The notes beneath the pieces were generated by a model. That model was not told the DNA's origin. It saw only the letters and a program-made list of their open reading frames with translations, and made no database searches. The translations under genes and the position numbers were made by a program. From the NCBI GenBank assembly GCA_964203275.1, contig CAXNMF010000006.1:186001-250000 (forward strand): 64,000 nucleotides of DNA, read 5' to 3'. The stretch comes from Ga0077527 sp945862135. Its GTDB lineage: Bacteria > Pseudomonadota > Gammaproteobacteria > Burkholderiales > SG8-41. Below are positions 1-9,548 of this stretch, piece after piece. The number at the start of each line of letters is the position of its first letter. Positions within the stretch are counted from its first letter, which is position 1.

Positions 1-1683
1 AATTCAGCGGACCGCAGCGAATGCACAGCTGCTGCTCGCGCCCTCGCCCACAATCGCATAGAAGTGGTCAACGACTGGCAGGATGACGCAGGCCTTGCTC
101 CCTGGCTGGAACTGTTCGGCAAGGCCGGATTCCTGTCGCTGGCGGTGCTGCCGATCCGGCAGGACGGCAAGCCGATCGCAACACTGCATCTTTACGCCGA
201 CGAAACCGGCTACTTCCGTCCGGACATCGTCGGTCTGCTGACCAAAATGGGGGCCGACCTCGACTATGCCCTCGAAGGCCTGCGGGCCCAGGCTGAAAGG
301 GATCACGCAACCGTCGAATTGCAACGCGCAGAAGCGCGCTGGCAGTTCGCACTGGAGGGCGGCGACCACGGCGTCTGGGAATGGGACATCGCCGCAAATA
401 CCGTGTTTTATTCGCCGCTCTGGAAAACCATGATCGGATACCGCGTCGAGGAGATCAGCAATAACCCTGACGAGTGGAAATCCCGCGTGCATCCCGATGA
501 TTGGGCAAGAGTCGAAGTCGAAGTCCAGCGCCATCTGAAAGGGGAGACCCCGATTTATTCCTGTGAGCATCGCGTCCGCTGCAAGGACGACAGCTACAAA
601 TGGATACTGGGCCACGGCAAGATCATCACTCGCGACGACGCTGGTGCACCGCTGATGATGATCGGCACCCATACCGACATCAGCTCGCAAAAACAGATGG
701 ACTTGGCGCTCGCGGAAAGCGAGCAGAAGTTCAAGGCGCTAGTCGAACAGTCGCTGATCGGCATCTACATTGTCGATGAGGACAAGCTTATTTACGTCAA
801 TCCCCGTGCCGCCGAGATTTTCGGCTATGAACCGGACGAATTAAGCAACGTCAGCCTTGCCAGCGTGATTGCGCCGGAAGACCGCAATCTCGTGCATGAC
901 AACATTTTGCGGCGCACATCCGGCGAAATCGAATCGCTGCGCTACGAATTCCGCGGCCTGCGCAAGGACGGGCAGCTCATCGATATTGGCGTACATGGCA
1001 GCCGCACCATGCTCGGCAACCGTCCAGTCGTGCTGGGCGTATTGCAGGACATCACCGACCGCAGGGTCCAGGAAGAACGCGTCAAGGGCTATATTGACCG
1101 CCTCGAACGATCCATCATGTCAACCGTACAGGCGATTTCGCATATGGTCGACCTGCGCGACCCGTACACTTCGGGTCACGAACGGCGGGTAGGCGAGCTG
1201 GCGGCCGCCATCGGCACGGAACTCGGCATGAACGAAGATCAAGTGACCGGCCTGCGCGTTTCCGGAGGCGTTCATGATGTCGGCAAGATCGCAGTTCCTG
1301 CCGAAATCCTGTCCAAGCCGACCCGCCTGTCGTCCGCCGAATTCGCCATCGTCAAAACCCACGCGCAGCAGGGCTACGAAATCCTGAAGGACATTGATTT
1401 TCCTTGGCCGGTTGCGGAAACCGTGTGGCAGCATCACGAACGCCTCGATGGCAGCGGCTATCCCCGCGGCCTGCGCGGTGACGAAATACGCCTCGAGGCG
1501 CGTATCCTGGCCGTCGCCGATGTCGTGGAATCCATGAGCACGCACCGGCCTTACCGCGCTGCACTGGGCGTTGAAGCCGCATTCGCAGAACTGAAGGCAA
1601 AATCCGGATCACTCTATGACCCGGTAGTTGTTACAGCATGCATCCATCTTTTCCACGAAAAAGGTTTTCAGCTGCCGGAGTAG
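1..1683 (+). CDS. GAF-PAS-PAS-HD-GYP sensor protein (5' end outside window)
   Basis: Likely cyclic-di-GMP phosphodiesterase with sensory input. The frame is open from base 1, so the start lies upstream; the first GTG at 64 is internal. The order is the end of a GAF-like domain (to about base 300), a PAS_3 domain (about 340-700), a second PAS (about 725-1065) and an HD-GYP domain (about 1110-1660). The HD pair sits in GVHDVGKIAVP and the second metal/GYP signature in HHERLDGSGYPRGL, both complete, so catalysis should be intact. No membrane segment is visible in the part present, so it is probably cytosolic. An MFS-type gene follows after about 75 bp on the same strand. The input signal cannot be told from sequence. 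Confidence 0.9.
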   Translation, partial: NSADRSECTAAARALAHNRIEVVNDWQDDAGLAPWLELFGKAGFLSLAVLPIRQDGKPIATLHLYADETGYFRPDIVGLLTKMGADLDYALEGLRAQAERDHATVELQRAEARWQFALEGGDHGVWEWDIAANTVFYSPLWKTMIGYRVEEISNNPDEWKSRVHPDDWARVEVEVQRHLKGETPIYSCEHRVRCKDDSYKWILGHGKIITRDDAGAPLMMIGTHTDISSQKQMDLALAESEQKFKALVEQSLIGIYIVDEDKLIYVNPRAAEIFGYEPDELSNVSLASVIAPEDRNLVHDNILRRTSGEIESLRYEFRGLRKDGQLIDIGVHGSRTMLGNRPVVLGVLQDITDRRVQEERVKGYIDRLERSIMSTVQAISHMVDLRDPYTSGHERRVGELAAAIGTELGMNEDQVTGLRVSGGVHDVGKIAVPAEILSKPTRLSSAEFAIVKTHAQQGYEILKDIDFPWPVAETVWQHHERLDGSGYPRGLRGDEIRLEARILAVADVVESMSTHRPYRAALGVEAAFAELKAKSGSLYDPVVVTACIHLFHEKGFQLPE

Positions 1684-1756
1684 TTTGTGCGTGCAGTTGC
1701 TGGCCCTTGCTCCGTAATGCGTATAAAATAACAATAAAAACAAAGGGTTATTGGAT

Positions 1757-3376
1757 ATGAACGGCATCGCGCAGTGGCTGGATCGCAATATCCTTGAACT
1801 TGGTCGCGAAATGCGACTGTCCTATCTGCCGCCACTGATGGTCTATATGGCGGCCGGCATTTCCGGACTGACCGGCATCGTCGGCACCTTCTTCGTCAAA
1901 GACTACCTCGGTCTTTCGGCCGCCTTTCTAGCCGCACTCGGTTTCTGGGCAGGCGTGCCATGGGCACTGAAAATGCCGCTGGGCCATCTCGTCGATCTGA
2001 TCTGGCGCTGGAAAAGTCTGATGGTGTTTCTCGGCGCGGGCATGATCACATCCAGCCTGCTGATCATGGTCGGCCTGCTCACCGATCGCGATGCGATGGC
2101 GGCAATCATGGAACCTGGCGCGTGGTATGTGGCCACCGTGCTGCTCGGCGCCGTGGGTTATGTGGTGCAGGACGTCGTTGCCGACGCCATGACGGTCGAA
2201 GCCGTGCCGCATGTCGATGCCAGCGGCCGACCGATCGACCCGGCACAACGCAAGCTGATGAACACCACGATGCAGACGCTGGGCCGCGTCGCCATCATCG
2301 GCGGCGGCGTGCTGGTGGCGCTGATCAACCTCTATGTGTTCAGCGGCGTTCACGCCCTGTCGGAAACGGAAAAAGTCGAGATCTACCGCCGCATCTATCT
2401 GATGGCCTTGTGCATTCCGGCGATTTCCGTGGCCGGCGTGATCATCGCGATGCTGTTGCGCTGGCGGGATGCGCAACGCCTGCGCACACAGGGCCGCAGC
2501 GCTGCAGAAATCAATATCCTGCTCGGCGGCCGGCAGGAAAAAACACCGCCGAACTGGTGGATCCTCGGCGGCAGCGCAGCCTTTGTCGCCTTCACGCTGG
2601 GCATGGGCTTCAGCAACATCCCGTTCAATCAGGAGATCATTTTTGCCGGCTCCTTCGGCATCATCGCCTTTCTGCTGATCCGCCTGACGCGCGAACTGGA
2701 CCCGGATGCGCGCAACACCCTGCTCGGCACAGTGATCGTCATTTTCGTATTTCGCGCAATCCCGGGTCCCGGCGAAGGCGTGACCTGGTGGTTCATCGAT
2801 GAACTGAAATTCGACCAGCAGTTCATTTCGGTGCTGTCACTGATCGGCTCGGTGCTGACCTTGTTCGGCATGTTCCTGTTCCGCCGTTTCATGGCCGATC
2901 ATTCGATCGCCTATGTCGTCGGCTTCCTGACGCTGCTTGGCGGATTTCTGTCGCTGCCTTACGTGGGCATGGTGTTCGGGCTGCACCAGTGGACGGCGGC
3001 AGCCACCGGCGGCGTAGTCGATGCGCGCTTCATCGCGCTGGTCAATACCGCGCTGGAGTCGCCTCTGGGGCAGATCGCGATGATCCCGATGCTGGCGTGG
3101 ATCGCCAACTCGGCGCCGGCCCATCTGAAGGCCACCTATTTTGCAGTCATGGCCTCGTTCACCAATCTTGCGCTGTCGGCATCGGCACTGGGCACGAAAT
3201 ACCTCAATCAGATCTATATCGTGTCGCGCGAAGTCAAGGACAAGGCCGGAGTGGTCACCACCCCGGCCGACTACAGCCAGCTCGGTGAACTCCTGATCGT
3301 GCAATTGATCATAGCCATAGGCGTTCCGTTTATGGCTATCGCAATCATCCGAATGCTGAGATTGCGCAGCGCCTGA
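1757..3376 (+). CDS. MFS / folate-biopterin (BT1)-type transporter
   Basis: Inner-membrane secondary transporter of about 539 residues with around a dozen hydrophobic segments. The segment QDVVADAMTVE matches the D-x-x-x-D-A motif typical of the BT1 folate/biopterin branch and related PucC-like MFS proteins, so a pterin-like substrate is possible but unproven. ATG at 1757 is preferred over the in-frame TTG at 1751 because AAAGGG (1742-1747) is then about 9 nt upstream. A TATAAA hexamer at 1722-1727 is a possible -10 box without a convincing -35. The HD hydrolase gene follows after 19 bp, so they are probably co-transcribed. Confidence 0.72.
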   Translation: MNGIAQWLDRNILELGREMRLSYLPPLMVYMAAGISGLTGIVGTFFVKDYLGLSAAFLAALGFWAGVPWALKMPLGHLVDLIWRWKSLMVFLGAGMITSSLLIMVGLLTDRDAMAAIMEPGAWYVATVLLGAVGYVVQDVVADAMTVEAVPHVDASGRPIDPAQRKLMNTTMQTLGRVAIIGGGVLVALINLYVFSGVHALSETEKVEIYRRIYLMALCIPAISVAGVIIAMLLRWRDAQRLRTQGRSAAEINILLGGRQEKTPPNWWILGGSAAFVAFTLGMGFSNIPFNQEIIFAGSFGIIAFLLIRLTRELDPDARNTLLGTVIVIFVFRAIPGPGEGVTWWFIDELKFDQQFISVLSLIGSVLTLFGMFLFRRFMADHSIAYVVGFLTLLGGFLSLPYVGMVFGLHQWTAAATGGVVDARFIALVNTALESPLGQIAMIPMLAWIANSAPAHLKATYFAVMASFTNLALSASALGTKYLNQIYIVSREVKDKAGVVTTPADYSQLGELLIVQLIIAIGVPFMAIAIIRMLRLRSA

Positions 3377-3395
3377 ACCAGCCGCCCGCGACACC

Positions 3396-3953
3396 ATGGA
3401 CCTGAACGAGCTGACCATCACCGATACCGGCACCACCGACCTGATTCTGCGGGCTGTGGCCTTTGCCGCGCACAAACACCGCGACCAGCGGCGCAAGGAC
3501 AAGGAAGCTTCGCCGTACATCAACCATCCGATCGAACTGGCACATGTACTTTGGGACGAAGGCGCCGTCCGTGATCCGCTGGTGATTGCCGCAGCCCTGC
3601 TCCACGACACGCTGGAAGACACTGAAACCTCTTGGCAGGAACTGCGCGGCGAATTCGGCGAAGAAATTGCCGACATCGTGCTTGAAGTCACCGACACGCA
3701 ATGGATCAAGAAGGAAGTGCGAAAACGACTACAAGTCGCCAAGGCACGGCATTCCAGCGAAAGAGCGCGGCTGGTCAAACTCGCCGACAAGATCTGCAAT
3801 GTGCGCGATCTCGGCACACGCGCCCCGGCCAACTGGTCGCTGGAACGCAAACGCCAGTACTACGAATGGGCCAAGGAAGTCGTTGATCGCCTGCGCGGCA
3901 CCCACCTCGAACTGGAACGCCGCTTTGACGAAGTCTACGCCTTGAAACCCTGA
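3396..3953 (+). CDS. MESH1/SpoT-like HD-domain hydrolase
   Basis: A 185-residue single-domain protein resembling the hydrolase half of RelA/SpoT. Visible motifs are the early basic/His region QRRKDKEASPYINHP, the metal-binding HD in ALLHDTLEDTE (H70, D71, E74, D75) and the late DKICNVRDL segment. There is no synthetase, TGS or ACT domain, so it fits the small alarmone hydrolase (MESH1/HDDC3) group, which removes the 3' pyrophosphate from ppGpp or acts on related nucleotides. ATG at 3396 gives a full-length domain. It lies 19 bp behind the transporter gene. The exact substrate is inferred from family only. Confidence 0.78.
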   Translation: MDLNELTITDTGTTDLILRAVAFAAHKHRDQRRKDKEASPYINHPIELAHVLWDEGAVRDPLVIAAALLHDTLEDTETSWQELRGEFGEEIADIVLEVTDTQWIKKEVRKRLQVAKARHSSERARLVKLADKICNVRDLGTRAPANWSLERKRQYYEWAKEVVDRLRGTHLELERRFDEVYALKP

Positions 3954-4014
3954 CCCCGTCCGGACGCGGAGTGTGCGATATTGGCGACCTCCCTCAACCA
4001 AATTCTGCACCGCC

Positions 4015-5094
4015 ATGAAAATCACCCATGCCAGCACCACCGTCGTTGCCCTGCCCCAGACCGAACCGCTTGCAGACGGCCCGACCACGCCAGGCTCGAA
4101 AAATTTCGTTGCACTGAAACTCGGCACCGATCAGGGCGTTGAAGGGATAGGCTTCACATTTTTTGGCGGCTCGCTCGACAAGGCCCTGCTGTCAGCCGTG
4201 CAGTCATTCGCCGATCTGGCCATCGGCGAAGACCCGATGCGCATTGAACACATTGTCGGCAAGCTGCGCGCATCAACACCGGCCGGTCCGGCTGGTATCG
4301 CAACACTGGCGCTGTCGGCCATCGATATTGCGCTATGGGATATCAAAGGCAAGGTACACAACCAGCCCGTCGGCAAACTCGCTGGTGGTCACCGCAACCG
4401 CATCGACACCTATGCCAGCGGCGCGCTGATGCGACATTTCCCGCTGTCACACCTCGAAAAAGCGGCAGTGCTGCTGAAGGAACGCGGCTTCAGGCAGATG
4501 AAAACCCAGCTCGCCCTTCCCGGCGATAGCAACCAGGTCAAGGAAGTTGAACACATCAAGACCATTCGCGAGGCCGTGGGTTACGAAATTGACCTGATGT
4601 GCGACATCAATCAGCGCTGGGACGTGCGTCAGGCGATCTCCATCGGCAAGCAGGTCGATCCGTACCGCCTGTTCTGGCTGGAAGACGTCACCGCACCCGA
4701 TGACTATGACGGCCTGGCGCGCGTCGCCAATGCGCTCGACACCCCTATCGCCTGCGGCGAATACCTCTACGGCATCGCACCTTTCCGCCAGATGCTTGAA
4801 GCGCGTTCGGTCGACATCGTGATGATTGACGTGCTGCGCGCCGGCGGCATCACGCAATGGCTGAAAATTGCCGGCATGGCCGAAGCCTTCAACATTCCGG
4901 TGGTCAGCCATCTGGCGCCGGAAATCCATGTCCATCTGGTATCCGCAGTGCCCAACGGACTTACTGTCGAATACATGCCCTGGTCTTTCGGCCTGTTCCG
5001 TGAAGTGCCGCAACCCAAGGACGGCCAACTGACGGTGCCGCAGAAGCCGGGACTCGGCCTGGAATTCGATCCCAAGGTCGTCAAGTTCAGCTGA
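4015..5094 (+). CDS. mandelate racemase/muconate-lactonizing enzyme family protein
   Basis: Enolase-superfamily enzyme of 359 residues: N-terminal capping domain (1-125) then a TIM barrel. Metal ligands are D197 (MCDINQRW), E223 (FWLEDVTAP) and E249 (ACGEYLYG). The second-side His-Asp dyad is H299 (VVSHLAPE) with D272 (MIDVLRAGG). The usual K-x-K base motif reads K163-T-Q165, so the second lysine is replaced by Gln. It is therefore probably an acid-sugar dehydratase or racemase relative using His chemistry; the substrate is unknown. The frame is open from 3973, but ATG at 4015 opens the standard MKITH N-terminus. A bidirectional terminator follows. Confidence 0.8.
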   Translation: MKITHASTTVVALPQTEPLADGPTTPGSKNFVALKLGTDQGVEGIGFTFFGGSLDKALLSAVQSFADLAIGEDPMRIEHIVGKLRASTPAGPAGIATLALSAIDIALWDIKGKVHNQPVGKLAGGHRNRIDTYASGALMRHFPLSHLEKAAVLLKERGFRQMKTQLALPGDSNQVKEVEHIKTIREAVGYEIDLMCDINQRWDVRQAISIGKQVDPYRLFWLEDVTAPDDYDGLARVANALDTPIACGEYLYGIAPFRQMLEARSVDIVMIDVLRAGGITQWLKIAGMAEAFNIPVVSHLAPEIHVHLVSAVPNGLTVEYMPWSFGLFREVPQPKDGQLTVPQKPGLGLEFDPKVVKFS

Positions 5095-5110
5095 ACGCAG
5101 TGGCAAAAAT

Positions 5111-5138
5111 AAAAAGGGCGGATGATTCCGCCCTTTTT
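5111..5138. terminator. bidirectional rho-independent terminator
   Basis: Perfect inverted repeat: AAAAAGGGCGG (5111-5121), six-base loop, CCGCCCTTTTT (5128-5138). A/T runs on both sides let it serve the converging enolase-superfamily gene (+) and the Bug gene (-). Confidence 0.9.
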
Positions 5139-5160
5139 ATTTGCAACGTTAAAACTAAAA

Positions 5161-6147
5161 TTACTGAACCTTGATGCCCGCGCGTTTCACCACGTCCGAC
5201 CATTTCTTCATGTCGGCCAGCATGAACTGGCGGAATTCCTCGGGCGAGTTGGTCACTGCTTCAGAGCCATTGGCTTCCGCGACCTTGGCGAATTCCGCTG
5301 ACTTGACGTAGTTTGCAACCTCGGCGTGGATCTTTGTCAGCAGCGGCTTGGGCAACTTGGCCGGTGCGACAACACCATACCAGCCCACAACTTCAAAACC
5401 CGGCAGCACCTCCGCAAGCGCCGGTACGTCCGGCGCAGCCTTGATGCGCTTGCCGCCACTAACAGCAACCGCACGCAGCTTGCCCGCACGAACCTGAGCA
5501 AATGCGCCGGTCAGGCCCATGAAGTTATATTGATACTCGCCCTGGATCAGCGCGATGGCTGCAGGTCCAGTGCCTTTATACGGAATGTGCTGCGCCTTCG
5601 TATTTGTCATCAGCTTGAACAGTTCACCGGCAAGATGACCGCCACTGCCAATGCCCGCCGAGCCGAAATTGACCGGGTCCTTAGTGGTTTTGGCCCATTG
5701 CACGAAATCTTTGGCGGTCTTCGCAGGGTGTGAAGGATTGACCACCAACAGCAAACCGCCGGCGGTCATCTGCGAAATCGGCGTGAAGTCATTAACCGGG
5801 TGGTACGGTAGTTTGGGCAAAAGCGCGGCATTAACGGTGTGCTGGTGATACGGGATCAGCAAAGTATAACCGTCGGGAGCCGACTGTTGGACAATCTGTG
5901 CGCCATTGACGCCGGACGCGCTGCCACGATTGTCGACAATCGCCTGCTGGTTCCAGGCCTTCGTAAGATGATTCGCCAGCAACCGAGCCAGAAAATCTGT
6001 AGTGCCGCCGGGTGCGGCTGGGGTGACGATACGTACCGGGCGCGAAGGATAGTTGTCGGCAGCCAGCGCGGAAGATATTGGCGTGGCCAGGCCCATTACT
6101 GCAAGTACTGCGGAAACACTCTTGGTCAAACGAAACATGAATTGCAT
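5161..6147 (-). CDS. Bug-family (TTT) periplasmic substrate-binding protein
   Basis: A 328-residue tripartite tricarboxylate transporter receptor (Bug/TctC family), which binds carboxylates or other small organic molecules in the periplasm. It has an N-terminal signal peptide cleaved near SALA-ADNYP, then the signature PSRPVRIVTPAAPGGTTD and later PDGYTLLIPYH. AGGAGG lies 5 nt before the ATG at 6147. No tctA/tctB membrane genes are nearby, which is common for orphan Bug proteins of Burkholderiales. It is divergent from another Bug gene at 6502. The ligand is unknown. Confidence 0.92.
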   Translation of the reverse strand: MQFMFRLTKSVSAVLAVMGLATPISSALAADNYPSRPVRIVTPAAPGGTTDFLARLLANHLTKAWNQQAIVDNRGSASGVNGAQIVQQSAPDGYTLLIPYHQHTVNAALLPKLPYHPVNDFTPISQMTAGGLLLVVNPSHPAKTAKDFVQWAKTTKDPVNFGSAGIGSGGHLAGELFKLMTNTKAQHIPYKGTGPAAIALIQGEYQYNFMGLTGAFAQVRAGKLRAVAVSGGKRIKAAPDVPALAEVLPGFEVVGWYGVVAPAKLPKPLLTKIHAEVANYVKSAEFAKVAEANGSEAVTNSPEEFRQFMLADMKKWSDVVKRAGIKVQ

Positions 6148-6501
6148 TATTTCCTCCTGTTTTTTTCAGTGACAGCCCCGAGAGAATACCGCACTGTGGA
6201 CATCAGCGCATCACTTAGGCATCATTCCCCCCATGGAGAGTCGGATTTAGCTGCGAGAGCCGCATATCACAATACTTTAAGGCTCAGACACGAAACCGTC
6301 CCCGGACAACACACACAATAATTAAAGCGTCCGCCGCAGGCCGGCTCGGACGTTTCGGGACATAACCAGCAATTCACTGCAGTAGATAGCTCAAAAAAAC
6401 ATCAACTTCGGGACATCAAAACCGGAACCCAAACGACGCGCACGGCCGAACGGCCTGCGCAGCGCTTCAGCAGCCCCTTTACACACACCAAGAGGATCAA
6501 C
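6148..6501. promoter_or_regulatory. 354-bp divergent intergenic region between two Bug genes
   Basis: No coding signal. It must hold the promoters of both flanking Bug genes. The only structure seen is a CGTCCG/CGGACG hairpin at 6328-6352 followed by a short T run, too weak to call a terminator. No convincing -35/-10 pair was found. Confidence 0.4.
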
Positions 6502-7458
6502 ATGAAACTTCATGTCTTAGCTGCAGCCGTACTGTGCGTGCTTGGCGCAACCGCACAGGCACAGACTTACCCGACCAAGACCGTGCGCATCATCGTCCCC
6601 TTCGCACCCGGCGGCGGTTCCGACTTCATCGCCCGCGCCATTGCGCCGCCCATCTCGAAATCAATGGGCCAGCAGTTCGTCGTCGACAACCGTCCTGGCG
6701 CCGGCAGCACGCTGGGCAGTGAAATCGCACTGAAATCCCCGGCTGACGGCTATACCCTGCTGCTGATATCGGGCAGCTACACCACGTCGCCCAGCCTCTA
6801 CAAGAACATGAAATACGACGCCCTTAACGACATGACGCCAGTCATCCAGACAGAAAATGGACCTTATGTCATCTCGGTCCATCCCTCGATGCCGGTAAAG
6901 GATGTCAAACAACTCGTGGCCCTCGTAAAATCCAAGCCAGGCCAGCTCAACTATGCCAGCACCGGCAACGGCGGCATCACCCACCTCGCATCAGAACTTT
7001 TTGCAATGCGTACCGGGATCAAGATTACTCACATCCCGTATAAAGGCACCGGCCCCGGCGTCATCGACACCATCGCCGGCAACACGCAGATGATGGTTGC
7101 GGCGGTTTCTGCGGTAATTGGCCATATCAACAATGGCCGACTGAAAGGTCTCGCCGTATCTTCGCCGAAGCGTCTAAGCGCACTGCCCAACATGCCCACC
7201 GTGATGGAGGGAGGCATCAATTATCAGGTTAACAACTGGCATGGCGTGATTGCTCCGAAAGGAACACCGAAAGCCATCATCGACAAACTCAACGACGAGA
7301 TCAACAAAGCGATCAAAGATCCGGATTTCGCCAAACGCATCGCGCAAGACGGATTGGAACCAGCAGGCGGAACACCGGAAGCCTTCGGTGAATTGCTCAA
7401 ACGAGAAGTGGTTGAATGGGGGCAAGTCGTCAAGGCAGCCAACGTTACCGCGAATTGA
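6502..7458 (+). CDS. Bug-family (TTT) periplasmic substrate-binding protein
   Basis: A 318-residue Bug protein. Signal peptide with cleavage around ATAQA-QTYPT, then the family signature TVRIIVPFAPGGGSDFIARA, the DNRPGAGSTLG strand-turn and SPADGYTLLL. An AGAGGA ribosome site precedes the ATG at 6502. It is a paralogue of the divergently transcribed gene at 5161 and of two more in this window. No permease genes are adjacent; the ligand is unknown. A strong terminator follows at 7493. Confidence 0.93.
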   Translation: MKLHVLAAAVLCVLGATAQAQTYPTKTVRIIVPFAPGGGSDFIARAIAPPISKSMGQQFVVDNRPGAGSTLGSEIALKSPADGYTLLLISGSYTTSPSLYKNMKYDALNDMTPVIQTENGPYVISVHPSMPVKDVKQLVALVKSKPGQLNYASTGNGGITHLASELFAMRTGIKITHIPYKGTGPGVIDTIAGNTQMMVAAVSAVIGHINNGRLKGLAVSSPKRLSALPNMPTVMEGGINYQVNNWHGVIAPKGTPKAIIDKLNDEINKAIKDPDFAKRIAQDGLEPAGGTPEAFGELLKREVVEWGQVVKAANVTAN

Positions 7459-7468
7459 CCGCGCCACA

Positions 7469-7525
7469 AGCGCAGTTAAAACTGCGCTATACCGGCCTCG
7501 CCAAAACTGCGGGGCCGTTTTTTTT
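7469..7525 (+). terminator. terminator after Bug gene
   Basis: Two hairpins: a perfect 9-bp inverted repeat AGCGCAGTT/AACTGCGCT (7469-7488), then CGGCCTCGC/GCGGGGCCG (7493-7501 with 7509-7517, one G-T pair, 7-nt loop) followed by eight Ts. The second is a classic intrinsic terminator. Confidence 0.88.
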
Positions 7526-7548
7526 GAATCACACGGTTTCGATTACAC

Positions 7549-9456
7549 ATGATCCAGTTCCGCAATCTCACCCTGGTACGCGGCGCGCGCGAGCTGATCG
7601 CTGAGGCCAGCGTACAAATTCATCCCGGCTGGCGCGTCGGCCTGACTGGCGCTAACGGCAGCGGCAAATCCAGCGTGTTCGCGCTGCTGCGCGGCGAACT
7701 GCAGGCCGAACACGGCGACTGTGATATTCCCGCGACATGGCGCATTGCCACGGTTGCCCAGGAAACGCCCGCACTCGAAACGCCCGCCATTGATTACGTG
7801 CTTGACGGGGACACTGAACTGCGTGCGCTGGAACACGAACTGGCCGAAGCCGAAAACACACACGCCGGCGAAAAAATCGCCGAGTTGCACGCGCGGCTCG
7901 ACGATATCGGCGGTTACAGCGCCAAGGCGAGAGCCGCCGCACTGCTTGCCGGACTCGGCTTTAGCGATGCTGAAATCGAACGCCCGGTGCGCGAATTCTC
8001 CGGGGGCTGGCGCATGCGCCTCAACCTCGCGCAGGCGCTGATCTCCCGCGCAGATCTGCTGCTGCTCGATGAACCCACCAACCACCTCGACCTTGATGCC
8101 GTGGTATGGCTGGAGCAATGGCTGTCCGGATTCAAGGGCACGCTGGTCGTGGTTTCTCACGACCGCGACTTTCTCGACGGTTGTGTTACGCATATCGCCA
8201 ACATCCAGTCAGCAAAACTGACGCTGTACACCGGCAATTATTCCGCCTTCGAAGACGCACGTGCCGCACAACTCGCCGCACAACAGGCCACCTACGAAAA
8301 ACAGACGCGCGTCATCGCGCACATGGAATCCTTTGTTGCGCGCTTCCGCGCCAAGGCCACCAAGGCGAAACAGGCGCAAAGCAGGCTCAAGGCGCTGGCT
8401 CGCATGGAGCGTATTGCCGCCGCACATGTCGATACGCCTTTCGAATTCACCTTTCCGCAACCGGAAAGATCACCTAATACATTGATTTATTTAAATAAAA
8501 TATCAGTGAGCTATGGTGATCGCGCAGTGCTTCGCGACATTGAAATGACGCTGGCGCCGGGCGCCCGCATCGGCCTGCTCGGCCCCAACGGCGCCGGCAA
8601 ATCAACACTGATCAAACTGCTGGCCGGCGAACTGCAGCCGACATCGGGACATCGCAGCGAAGGCCGCGGGCTCGTCATCGGTTACTTCGCGCAGCATCAA
8701 CTCGAACAACTGCGTCCCGACGAATCACCGCTGCTGCACCTGCTTCGCCTAGAACCGCAAACCCGCGAACAGGAACTGCGCGATTATCTCGGCGGCTTCG
8801 ATTTTCGCGGCGCGATGGCCGACCGTCCTGTGGCACCGTTCTCCGGCGGCGAAAAATCGCGGCTGGCGCTGGCCCTGCTGGTACGCCGCAAACCCAATCT
8901 GCTACTGCTCGACGAACCGACCAATCATCTCGATCTCGAAATGCGCCAGGCCCTGACCGCAGCACTCGCCGAATACGAGGGCAGCATGGTGCTGGTCTCG
9001 CATGACCGCGCGCTGCTGCGTACCGTCTGTGATGATTTCCGGCTGGTCTGTGACGGCAATGTCGAAGAGTTCGACGGCGCCATCGAGGATTACATTGCCT
9101 GGCTTGCCGCGCGCCGCGCCGCAAATGCTGGCACCAGCAATGCCGCCGGCACCCAGGACAAGGCTGCTCGGCGTGAAGCCCGCGAGTCGGCCGCCGCAGA
9201 TCGCCAGGCCCGTCTGGCCGCACGCCGCCCCTTGCTCAAGGAATCCGAAAAACTGGATAAGGAATTGGCGCGCTTGCAGCAGGAAAAACAGTTGATTGAC
9301 GAGCAACTGGCGGATCCGGCGTTCTACGCCAATCCTGATCCTGAAAAACTGCGCACGCTGACCACCCGTCAACAGCAACTGGCTGCAACAATAGATGCAG
9401 CAGAACAGCGCTGGCTGGAAGTGCACACCGAACTGGAAAACATCGGCGAAGCGTAA
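7549..9456 (+). CDS. yheS: ABC-F family ATPase, YheS type
   Basis: A 635-residue soluble duplicated ATP-binding protein; E. coli YheS has 637 residues and aligns closely along its length. Domain 1 has Walker A GANGSGKSS, signature FSGGWRMR and Walker B LLLLDEPTNHLDL. The linker carries RFRAKATKAKQAQSR. Domain 2 has GPNGAGKST, FSGGEKSR and LLLLDEPTNHLDLEMR. The C-terminus is a charged coiled coil. ABC-F proteins act on ribosomes, so a role in translation is expected. The stretch opening domain 2 (8481-8504) is strikingly AT-rich against its surroundings (see repeat). It starts with ATG at 7549 right after a terminator, so it is probably its own transcription unit. Confidence 0.93.
   Translation: MIQFRNLTLVRGARELIAEASVQIHPGWRVGLTGANGSGKSSVFALLRGELQAEHGDCDIPATWRIATVAQETPALETPAIDYVLDGDTELRALEHELAEAENTHAGEKIAELHARLDDIGGYSAKARAAALLAGLGFSDAEIERPVREFSGGWRMRLNLAQALISRADLLLLDEPTNHLDLDAVVWLEQWLSGFKGTLVVVSHDRDFLDGCVTHIANIQSAKLTLYTGNYSAFEDARAAQLAAQQATYEKQTRVIAHMESFVARFRAKATKAKQAQSRLKALARMERIAAAHVDTPFEFTFPQPERSPNTLIYLNKISVSYGDRAVLRDIEMTLAPGARIGLLGPNGAGKSTLIKLLAGELQPTSGHRSEGRGLVIGYFAQHQLEQLRPDESPLLHLLRLEPQTREQELRDYLGGFDFRGAMADRPVAPFSGGEKSRLALALLVRRKPNLLLLDEPTNHLDLEMRQALTAALAEYEGSMVLVSHDRALLRTVCDDFRLVCDGNVEEFDGAIEDYIAWLAARRAANAGTSNAAGTQDKAARREARESAAADRQARLAARRPLLKESEKLDKELARLQQEKQLIDEQLADPAFYANPDPEKLRTLTTRQQQLAATIDAAEQRWLEVHTELENIGEA
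8481..8504 (+). repeat. AT-rich 24-bp motif, copy 1 (inside yheS)
   Basis: Begins ATTGATTTATTTAAATAA and ends AATATC. Related 24-mers occur at 19762, 30738, 44887 (minus) and 47612 (minus). This copy is coding (TLIYLNKI) and matches the 47612 copy at 22 of 24 positions. Confidence 0.45.
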
Positions 9457-9548
9457 GCGTCACCTCTCACCGCAGCTCCAGTGGATTCCCCGTTAAACTC
9501 CGGATGGAGTAAATCCTGTCTCCCCCGCCGCATCCGGAAATCACCGAA

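Noticed and set aside
6328..6352. Terminator in the divergent Bug intergenic region
   Set aside because: Hairpin is short and no gene ends into it; only a weak T run follows.
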